A DNA stretch of 6,206 nucleotides, taken from Planctomycetaceae bacterium UBA6894. Its GTDB lineage: Bacteria > Planctomycetota > Planctomycetia > Gemmatales > Gemmataceae. The position numbers and the translations under genes were made by a program. Shown in pieces: positions 1 through 4,893 of the stretch; position 1 is the first letter of the stretch; each line of letters begins with the position of its first letter. The stretch spans positions 6,921-13,126 of the forward strand of contig DKBS01000077.1 of the NCBI GenBank assembly GCA_002451275.1, in the 5' to 3' direction. A model generated the notes under the pieces. It made no database searches. It saw only the letters and a list, made by a program, of their open reading frames with translations, and was not told where the DNA came from.

Positions 1-864
1 ATCGACATGACGCTGATGACCACCCGCCTGGAACGGGACTGGTTCCATGCCTATGTGGACCGACCGCAGGAGATACGGCCGGGTACCCGCATGCCGACTG
101 CCTTCCGCGATGGCAAGAGCATTTTGGATGATGTGCTGGATGGCTCGGCCCGCCAGCAGATTGAGGCGATGTGGGTCTACCTTTCGGACGGAACCAAGGC
201 GCGGCCGCCCTTGGGGCTGCAGAAACAGTCGATGGTGCTGACTGCCTCCAGTGAGCCGGTGATCTACCGCAACTTCATTGAAGGGGCGGGAGCCCGCGGG
301 ATTGGCGTGGGCTACCCCGAGAAGGTGAACCTGGCTTTTGACGCCAATGAACTGCGCCTGGCCCTGGTTTGGCAGGACCAGTTCATGGATGCGGCCAAAC
401 ACTGGACCGACCGGGGTGTGGGTTTTGAAGGCCCGCTGGGTGACGCTGTTGTCGCCCTTGTCGCCCTTGCCAAGGGGCCCGGGGTTGCCCGGCTGAAGGA
501 TTCTAACGAGGCGTGGCCAAACAAGGCACCCCGCGAGGCGGGTTGGAAATTCGATGGGTACCGGCTGGATGACAAGGGACGGCCCGTGTTCCTGTACAGC
601 CAGGGGGAAACCAAAGTGGAGGATTCGTTCATTCCGCTGGGAGATTCCCGCAAGGGATTCAGCCGGATTCTCAAGATTCAGGCGCCTGTTGGTGCTTACC
701 TGCGTGTTGTCTCGGGCAAGCTGGAAAAGAAGGGTACTGACACCTTCGAGTTGGATGGCCTGAAAATCAAGTCCGCCGGTCTGCTGGAGCGGGGCGAGGG
801 GGACAAGAAGGAGTTGTTGCTGCCCCTGAAGGAGGGGGCCAACACCGTGGAATACGCCTGGTGA
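1..864 (+). CDS. Secreted c-type cytochrome multidomain protein, C-terminal part (5' end outside window)
   Basis: The frame is open from base 1 (I-D-M...) to the TGA at 862-864, so the ATG at 7 is probably internal. The first 65 or so codons look like the end of a cytochrome c domain: an aromatic stretch (DWFHAYV), then RPGTRMP with the likely distal haem ligand Met at 91-93, then a C-terminal helix ending QIEAMWVYLSDG. The CxxCH haem site would lie upstream and is not visible. A conserved beta-rich module follows (about codons 78-140, including SEPVIYRNFIEG and the RLALVWQDQF segment), and then a lysine/glycine-rich beta region to the end. This arrangement is familiar from large planctomycete/verrucomicrobial secreted haem proteins. 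The inferred role is periplasmic electron transfer, accepting electrons from a partner such as the propeller protein encoded 56 bp downstream. The exact family and substrate are not known to me. Confidence is high that it is a real gene and good for the cytochrome tail. Confidence 0.85.
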   Translation: MDMTLMTTRLERDWFHAYVDRPQEIRPGTRMPTAFRDGKSILDDVLDGSARQQIEAMWVYLSDGTKARPPLGLQKQSMVLTASSEPVIYRNFIEGAGARGIGVGYPEKVNLAFDANELRLALVWQDQFMDAAKHWTDRGVGFEGPLGDAVVALVALAKGPGVARLKDSNEAWPNKAPREAGWKFDGYRLDDKGRPVFLYSQGETKVEDSFIPLGDSRKGFSRILKIQAPVGAYLRVVSGKLEKKGTDTFELDGLKIKSAGLLERGEGDKKELLLPLKEGANTVEYAW

Positions 865-908
865 TGCTGGCCTGATCCAACGAAGTAAAAACAATTGTCT
901 GGAATGAC

Positions 909-916
909 GGGGAGAG
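909..916 (+). promoter_or_regulatory. Shine-Dalgarno site for the propeller gene
   Basis: The purine run GGGGAGAG has its GGAG core at 911-914, six bases before the ATG at 921. This supports that start over any downstream in-frame ATG. The 56-bp gap (865-920) otherwise holds only an 8-bp palindrome ACAATTGT (891-898). I see no clear promoter or terminator there, which fits co-transcription with the upstream cytochrome gene. Confidence 0.7.
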
Positions 917-920
917 ATCA

Positions 921-2480
921 ATGAGCGGATTCAGCCAGTGGCGCGCGTGGGCCCGGGGTGGCATGGCGGCGTTTTTGGGGATGGCGGTGGTGACCGTGGC
1001 CACCTGGGCGCAACCGCCCGCGGTGGCCCCGGATGACAAGAAGGACAACCAGCCGGCCAAAATCGCACCTCCGCAAGAGAAGGAGGCGGATTTCTACAAG
1101 ATCCTTTCCTACACCACGCCGCCCGGCCAGGTGTTGGAAGCCGGGGCTTTTGAAACCCTGCCCGACGGGCGGGTGGCGGTATCCACCCGCCGCGGCGAGA
1201 TCTGGATGATTGAAAACGCCTACGATCCGGACCCCCAAAAGGCCAAGTTCACCCGGTTCGCCCATGGCCTGCATGAGGTGCTGGGCCTGGCCTGGAAGGA
1301 CGGCTGGCTTTATGTGACCCAGCGCCCGGATGTGAGCCGCATCAAGGACACCAACGGTGACGGCAAGGCCGACCTGTTCGAGGTGGTGGATGCCGGTTGG
1401 GACATCAACGGCGATTACCACGAATACGCCCTGGGATCCCGCTTCGACAAGCAGGGCAACATCTGGGTGGCGCTGTGCCTGACCGGTTCCTTCGGCTCGG
1501 ACAGCAAGTTTCGGGGCTGGGGCGGAAAGGTCACACCTGAAGGGAAGTTTGTGCCCACCACCTCCGGAGTCCGATCACCCGGTGGCGTGGGTTTCAACAA
1601 GGACGGGGATGTCTTCTACACCGACAACCAGGGGCCATGGAACGGCACATGCGGGCTGAAACAGATGAAAGAGGGGGGCTTTGTAGGCCATCCCGGCGGA
1701 TTCAAGTGGTATGAGGATCCTGCGGCGAAACATCTGGGGAAGAAGCCTGTGGAGCCAAAATCGAACAGCCGCATGATGACCGAATACGCGCGCATTCCCG
1801 AGTTGGTGCCCACTGCGGTGATGTTCCCTTACGGGAAGATGGGCCAAAGCGCCGCCGGCATAGAGTTTGACGGCACGGAAGGAAAATTCGGACCTTTTCA
1901 TGGGCAACTTTTTGTGGGTGACCAAACCGCCAGCACGCTGATGCGCGTGTACCTGGAAAAGGTGAACGGTTATTACCAGGGGGCCTGTTTCCCGTTTGTG
2001 GAGGGGTTTGGCTCGGGCGTGGTGCCGGTGCGCCAGGGGGCAGACGGCTCCATGCTGGTGGGCGGCACGAACCGGGGTTGGGGCTCCAAAGGGCCGAAGC
2101 CTTTCTCAGTGGAGCGCCTGGTGTGGACCGGCAAGACCCCTTTTGAAATCCACGAGATGCGCGCCAAGCCTGATGGTTTCGAGCTGACTTTCACTGAGCC
2201 GGTGGATCCCGAGACCGCCGGCAAGGTGGAGAACTACAAGCTGAAAACCTTCACCTACATTTACCGCGCTGATTATGGCAGTCCCGAGGTGGACCAGACC
2301 ACCGCCACGGTGAAGGGCGCTACCGTTTCGGCGGACGGCAAAAGCGTGCGGCTGGTGGTGGACGGGCTGCAGGTCGGCCATTTGCATGACCTGACCTGCC
2401 CGGAGGTGCTCTCCAAGTCGGGGCGGAAGCTGCTGCACCCGCAGGCGTATTACACGCTGAACTTCATCCCGAAGCCTTGA
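921..2480 (+). CDS. Secreted PQQ-dependent dehydrogenase-like beta-propeller protein with Ig-like C-terminal domain
   Basis: The 519-residue product begins with a signal peptide: basic RAWARGG, a hydrophobic core at about residues 15-29, and probable cleavage after TWA (residue 30). A low-complexity Pro/Lys linker leads to a propeller at about residues 55-405 that resembles glucose/sorbosone dehydrogenases. Visible blade features are LPDGRVAVSTRRGEIW, WLYVTQRPDVSRIKD, an EF-hand-like DTNGDGKAD (from residue 143), DYHEYALGSRFDKQGNIWV, FVGDQ (331-335) and GGTNRGWGS (381-389). Residues from about 408 form a beta-sandwich beginning FEIHEMRAKPDGFELTFTEPVD, like the SbsA/Ig-like modules appended to planctomycete propellers. 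There is no CxxCH motif, so haem is not bound here. The inferred role is periplasmic oxidation of a sugar or alcohol, passing electrons to the upstream cytochrome. Substrate, PQQ binding and catalysis are unproven, and a non-catalytic binding propeller is possible. The gene converges with the LRR gene and overlaps it by 17 bp. Confidence 0.9.
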   Translation: MSGFSQWRAWARGGMAAFLGMAVVTVATWAQPPAVAPDDKKDNQPAKIAPPQEKEADFYKILSYTTPPGQVLEAGAFETLPDGRVAVSTRRGEIWMIENAYDPDPQKAKFTRFAHGLHEVLGLAWKDGWLYVTQRPDVSRIKDTNGDGKADLFEVVDAGWDINGDYHEYALGSRFDKQGNIWVALCLTGSFGSDSKFRGWGGKVTPEGKFVPTTSGVRSPGGVGFNKDGDVFYTDNQGPWNGTCGLKQMKEGGFVGHPGGFKWYEDPAAKHLGKKPVEPKSNSRMMTEYARIPELVPTAVMFPYGKMGQSAAGIEFDGTEGKFGPFHGQLFVGDQTASTLMRVYLEKVNGYYQGACFPFVEGFGSGVVPVRQGADGSMLVGGTNRGWGSKGPKPFSVERLVWTGKTPFEIHEMRAKPDGFELTFTEPVDPETAGKVENYKLKTFTYIYRADYGSPEVDQTTATVKGATVSADGKSVRLVVDGLQVGHLHDLTCPEVLSKSGRKLLHPQAYYTLNFIPKP

Positions 2481-4053
2481 GCTGCAACTCGAGCGCGTGG
2501 CGGTTGCGCCGCCACGCGCGTCCCTCATCGATGAATTCGATATCGAGGGCGCCTGTGCGGTCGAAAACATTGCGTGCCAGGCGCCAGTCGGGCTTGCCCA
2601 CCAGCCTGACATGAAGCAGACCACCCAAGGCCGGGCAAGGCTTGCTGGTGAGCATGCCCGCCGCATGGTCGCTGAGCGCCAGCGTCTTCAGGCCCGGTCT
2701 GGGCCGGGTGCGCAGCACGCGAAGGATCTTTTCCTCCAGGGGTGAGGCGGAAAAATCCAATTCTTCCAGGGCCGGAAGCGCGCCCTCCTCCCACAAGGCC
2801 TCGATCGCCTCATGGCCGAGATAGTTGCCTCCCAGGGCCAGGAATTTGAGCCGGGTGCATACCGCCAGGGCCATCAACCCCGGGCCCCCCACCCGGTTTC
2901 GGGAAAGGTCCAGCCAGGTTAGTTGCCGGCCAATTGGGCCATCCTCCAGTAGTGATTTCACACCGCCATCGGTGATACGGTTACGGCCCAGATTGAGTTT
3001 TTCCAGAGCGCCCCAGTGGGTTGAGCGGGCCAGCACCTGCGCATGCTGGGTTTCCAGATCATTGCCGGACAGGTCAAGATCCCCGATGTTTTGCACACCG
3101 GCGCCACCCTGCAGCAAATGCTGTCCCTCGCTGCCCACCCTGCCGTGGGCCAGGCCCAAACGCTCCAGATTGAGGCCGCGATTGAGCGCCAGACTGAGGT
3201 AACCATCCACGCCCAGCGGCAACCCGGCCAGTTCCAGGTGGCGCAACTGCCCGGCCCAGGGGCCGGTCTGGAATTTGGGAAATAGCGCGTGCAGGGCCGG
3301 GCCTGCGGGGAAGGCGGCGGGAAGCACCACCCTCAATTCTTCCAGCAGGGGAAAAGGGGCGTTGGTCAGTAATTCGCCCAGGGCTACCGGGGTGATGTTG
3401 GCATGGTGGATGGAGAGCGACCGCAGTTGCCGGGCGGAAGATTGTGCCAAGGCGCGAAGGGCATTGTCGCCAAACATCCGGTTGTCGCGCAGTTCGAGGT
3501 GGGTCAGGGGCGCAAGCAGGCCCGTGCGGTCTGCCAGGCGTGTGGTCTCAGTGTCCAGCCCGCAGCGTTCCAGCACGAGTTGGTCAACGGTGGCGGGAAG
3601 GGAAGCGTGGAGCTTGGGGAACCAAACCCGCGCCACGCCCTCATTCCCGGCAAGCTCCAGTCGGCGCAAATGGGCCGGCCAGGCGGGGGACTCCGGCAAA
3701 CGGCTTCCGGGGGCCAGATGCAGGCGCAAGTGATGGACGGCGTGTTTGCGCCACAAATCACGGGCGGGGGCGCTCAGCAGGAGTTGCTCGCCCTCGGTGC
3801 GTGTGACCAGCCCCTTGTGGAAGTGCCACGCGTGTGCCAGTTCGGGTAGGGCGCCGGCCCAATCGCGATCCCGCGCGCGAAGCAGTTCCTCGCTGCGGCT
3901 TTTGGGGCCCATCTCTGGCAGGCAAGTGAGCCGGACAAATTCCGCGCGCTCGGGATCCCGTTCCTCGCACCAGTCGGCAAAAACCAGCCTGGGCATGGGA
4001 TCATCGGGCCGGGTCGCGGCGAGACGGATCAGCTCTTCTTCAGTACCCGCCAT
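2464..4053 (-). CDS. TIGR02996-domain leucine-rich repeat protein
   Basis: The 529-residue product starts with a TIGR02996-like repeat-companion domain (residues 2-45): GTEEELIRLAATRPDD, PRLVFADWCEERD and RAEFVRL are its hallmarks. Residues 46-128 are a linker, and about 129-465 hold roughly a dozen 24-28-residue leucine-rich repeats of the ribonuclease-inhibitor type. Clear units begin LTHLELRDN, LRSLSIHHA, LRHLELAGL, IGDLDLSGN, LEKLNLGRN, LTWLDLSRN, LKFLALGGN and LEELDFSAS. A basic tail (RAWRRNRHALEL) ends the protein. No signal peptide or membrane segment is seen, so it is probably cytoplasmic. The ATG at 4053 is chosen because the domain starts right after it; a GTG at 4068 would add MFFVG and has GGA directly against it, too close for a ribosome site. 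The function is unknown, and LRR folds usually bind proteins. The gene is divergent from marR and overlaps the propeller gene tail to tail. Confidence 0.9.
   Translation of the reverse strand: MAGTEEELIRLAATRPDDPMPRLVFADWCEERDPERAEFVRLTCLPEMGPKSRSEELLRARDRDWAGALPELAHAWHFHKGLVTRTEGEQLLLSAPARDLWRKHAVHHLRLHLAPGSRLPESPAWPAHLRRLELAGNEGVARVWFPKLHASLPATVDQLVLERCGLDTETTRLADRTGLLAPLTHLELRDNRMFGDNALRALAQSSARQLRSLSIHHANITPVALGELLTNAPFPLLEELRVVLPAAFPAGPALHALFPKFQTGPWAGQLRHLELAGLPLGVDGYLSLALNRGLNLERLGLAHGRVGSEGQHLLQGGAGVQNIGDLDLSGNDLETQHAQVLARSTHWGALEKLNLGRNRITDGGVKSLLEDGPIGRQLTWLDLSRNRVGGPGLMALAVCTRLKFLALGGNYLGHEAIEALWEEGALPALEELDFSASPLEEKILRVLRTRPRPGLKTLALSDHAAGMLTSKPCPALGGLLHVRLVGKPDWRLARNVFDRTGALDIEFIDEGRAWRRNRHALELQLKASG
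2493..2519 (+). terminator. Perfect 11-bp-stem hairpin after the propeller stop (candidate terminator, no U-tract)
   Basis: The arms GCGCGTGGCGG (2493-2503) and CCGCCACGCGC (2509-2519) are exact reverse complements around the 5-base loop TTGCG. The hairpin starts 12 bases after the propeller stop codon. It is followed by GTCCCTCATC rather than a run of T, so it is not a canonical intrinsic terminator. It may instead stall polymerase or protect the 3' end of the mRNA. On the other strand the same bases encode RAWRRNRHA near the end of the LRR protein, so coding constraint alone could also explain part of the sequence. Confidence 0.4.
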
Positions 4054-4097
4054 GCCGACAAAAAACACTCCGCCCGATCAAGGAACCAAGGACCTAA

Positions 4098-4124
4098 ATC
4101 ATAGGGGAGAAACCTCCTGGGCAA
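4098..4124 (-). promoter_or_regulatory. Weak candidate promoter for the LRR gene
   Basis: On the minus strand, TATGAT (complement of 4098-4103) is a good -10 match. TTGCCC (complement of 4119-4124) is a possible -35, but the 15-base spacing is shorter than the usual 16-18. The -10 lies about 45 bases before the chosen ATG at 4053. The -35 falls within the arm of the 4113-4180 hairpin. Confidence 0.3.
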
Positions 4125-4180
4125 CCATGGCAGGTGCGGGGGTAGGTGATTCCCCGTTGTGGTTGGTACCCAGCAGGAGG
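4113..4180 (+). other. Long imperfect hairpin (structured element, part 1)
   Basis: CCTCC (4113-4117) pairs with GGAGG (4176-4180). TGGG (4118-4121) pairs with CCCA (4169-4172), and CAACCA (4122-4127) pairs with TGGTTG (4160-4165). This makes 15 base pairs interrupted only by two 3-base bulges on the 3' side (4166-4168 and 4173-4175). Inside, CGGGG (4137-4141) pairs with CCCCG (4152-4156) around a 10-base loop. No coding sequence uses this stretch, so the complementarity is not a codon by-product. It matches no RNA family that I recognise. It could be a small RNA, a leader, or a DNA cruciform. Confidence 0.45.
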
Positions 4181-4196
4181 CTGGACTACCGTCCGG
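4181..4196 (+). other. Short hairpin with TACC loop (structured element, part 2)
   Basis: CTGGAC (4181-4186) pairs with GTCCGG (4191-4196) around the tetraloop TACC, with one T-G wobble (4182-4195). It abuts the 4113-4180 stem with no gap, so the two helices could stack. The wobble pair would be an A-C mismatch if the minus strand were transcribed, so the plus strand is favoured as the RNA. Confidence 0.35.
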
Positions 4197-4226
4197 GGTG
4201 AGGCGGGGCTGAAAACACGGCAGAAC

Positions 4227-4251
4227 CCAGCGGTGCCTTCGGCGCCCCTGG
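4227..4251 (+). other. GC-rich hairpin upstream of the marR promoter (structured element, part 3)
   Basis: CCAG (4227-4230) pairs with CTGG (4248-4251), and GGTGCC (4232-4237) pairs with GGCGCC (4241-4246) around the loop TTC. A single C-C mismatch (4231/4247) separates the two helices. One T-G pair (4234-4244) again favours the plus strand as the RNA. No T-run follows, so it is not a canonical terminator. It ends nine bases before the -35 box of the marR promoter, where it could also act as a DNA-level element. Confidence 0.35.
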
Positions 4252-4260
4252 TGGAATACC

Positions 4261-4290
4261 TTGACCTAGTGCACAAAAGGTGCCGATAAT
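4261..4290 (+). promoter_or_regulatory. Sigma70-like promoter for the marR-efflux operon
   Basis: TTGACC (4261-4266) matches the -35 consensus at five of six bases and GATAAT (4285-4290) matches the -10 at five of six, with an 18-base spacer. Transcription would start near 4297, giving a leader of about 30 bases before the marR ATG. This is the best promoter visible in the window and it stands out against the GC-rich background. Confidence 0.65.
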
Positions 4291-4315
4291 GAATTGTTCG
4301 GAAGTCGAATAATTC
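4291..4315 (+). promoter_or_regulatory. Candidate MarR operator (inverted repeat over the transcription start)
   Basis: GAATTGTTC (4291-4299) and GAATAATTC (4307-4315) are inverted repeats matching at eight of nine positions around a 7-base spacer. The 25-bp site begins immediately after the -10 box and covers the expected transcription start. Its size, AT-rich arms and position fit a MarR-dimer operator for autorepression. This is inferred from layout, not from a known binding motif. Confidence 0.55.
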
Positions 4316-4328
4316 GCCGGAATGGATC

Positions 4329-4805
4329 ATGAAGCCGCCCGATCGAAAAGCAGCCGACCTGCGCGACATCTTCAGGGAATTGATCAAGCAATTCAAAAAG
4401 GTGCATTCCGCCGCGGCAACCGGGTCCCACACGCGTCTGAACAACCAGGAATTGAGGGTCATTGAATATGTGGGTGAGCATGGCCACAAGATCATGCGGG
4501 AACTGGGCGAGGAATTGGGAGTGGCGGTGAACACCGTGACGGGCATTGTGGATGAGCTGGAGGCAAAGAAACTGGTTTCCCGTCAAAAATCATCGGACGA
4601 CCGCCGCATCATCCGGGTGGAACTCACACCTGCCGGGCAGGAAATTTATCAGGAGGCGACCGACCTCACCTTGCGTTTCATGGAGGAGATGCTGGGCGCC
4701 CTGACGGAGCAGGAGCAGGAGGTCTTTATGGGTCTGTTCCACAAAATTGGCAGGGCCACCCGATGGGCAGGGCCGCAGAAGGGAATCGCAACATCCGCGG
4801 GGTGA
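4329..4805 (+). CDS. MarR-family transcriptional regulator
   Basis: The 158-residue product has the usual MarR size and architecture. An N-terminal dimerisation helix (about 8-26) leads to a winged helix-turn-helix at about 37-107: LNNQELRVIEYV, then IMRELGEELGV, then the recognition helix within VNTVTGIVDELEAKKLV, then the wing KSSDDRRIIRVELTPAG with the family's D-R signature and the trailing L-T-x-x-G. C-terminal helices (LRFMEEMLGALTEQEQEVFMGLF) complete the dimer interface. There are no cysteines, so control by thiol oxidation is unlikely and small-molecule release is more probable. The ATG at 4329 is used; the ribosome site before it is weak. The adaptor gene starts 88 bp downstream on the same strand, so MarR most likely represses the efflux operon and itself through the inverted repeat at 4291-4315. 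The inducing ligand cannot be told from sequence. Confidence 0.92.
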   Translation: MKPPDRKAADLRDIFRELIKQFKKVHSAAATGSHTRLNNQELRVIEYVGEHGHKIMRELGEELGVAVNTVTGIVDELEAKKLVSRQKSSDDRRIIRVELTPAGQEIYQEATDLTLRFMEEMLGALTEQEQEVFMGLFHKIGRATRWAGPQKGIATSAG

Positions 4806-4882
4806 CGGGGACCGTTGCAACAAGAACCGAACTTTCATGCCTTGGATCAAGCAGGTCGGGATGCAAACACCATTGTCTATGC

Positions 4883-4890
4883 GGGAGGAA
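4883..4890 (+). promoter_or_regulatory. Strong Shine-Dalgarno site that sets a GTG start
   Basis: GGGAGGAA lies with its GGAGG core (4884-4888) five bases before GTG at 4894-4896. This is the strongest ribosome site in the window and favours the GTG over in-frame ATGs at 4837, 4861 and 4879. Confidence 0.7.
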
Positions 4891-4893
4891 GCA

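Noticed and set aside
891..898. Palindrome ACAATTGT before the propeller gene
   Set aside because: Eight bases is too short to call an operator with no regulator or second copy to support it.
918..1421. 167-codon minus-strand frame
   Set aside because: It is antisense to the signal peptide and first blades of the propeller, where the plus strand has a ribosome site and clear motifs.
2106..2666. 186-codon minus-strand frame across the convergent junction
   Set aside because: It is antisense to the propeller gene and in a different frame from the LRR gene, with no family signature.
3275..3849. Plus-strand frames inside the LRR gene
   Set aside because: They are antisense to a continuous LRR pattern, Ser/Arg/Gly-rich and without recognisable motifs.
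4054..4068. GTG start at 4068 for the LRR gene, adding five residues
   Set aside because: The TIGR02996-like domain begins right after the ATG at 4053, and the only nearby purine run touches the GTG, leaving no spacing.
4070..4344. 10-bp direct repeat CCGCCCGATC at 4070-4079 and 4335-4344, flanking the intergenic region
   Set aside because: It could suggest an inserted segment, but one copy is within marR coding sequence, there are no terminal inverted repeats or transposase, and a 10-bp match is easily chance in GC-rich DNA.
4094..4586. Minus-strand frames over the start of marR
   Set aside because: They oppose a clear MarR helix-turn-helix frame and cross the promoter and operator.
4814..4821. 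Palindrome GTTGCAAC between marR and the adaptor gene
   Set aside because: It does not resemble the candidate operator at 4291-4315 and no good promoter accompanies it.
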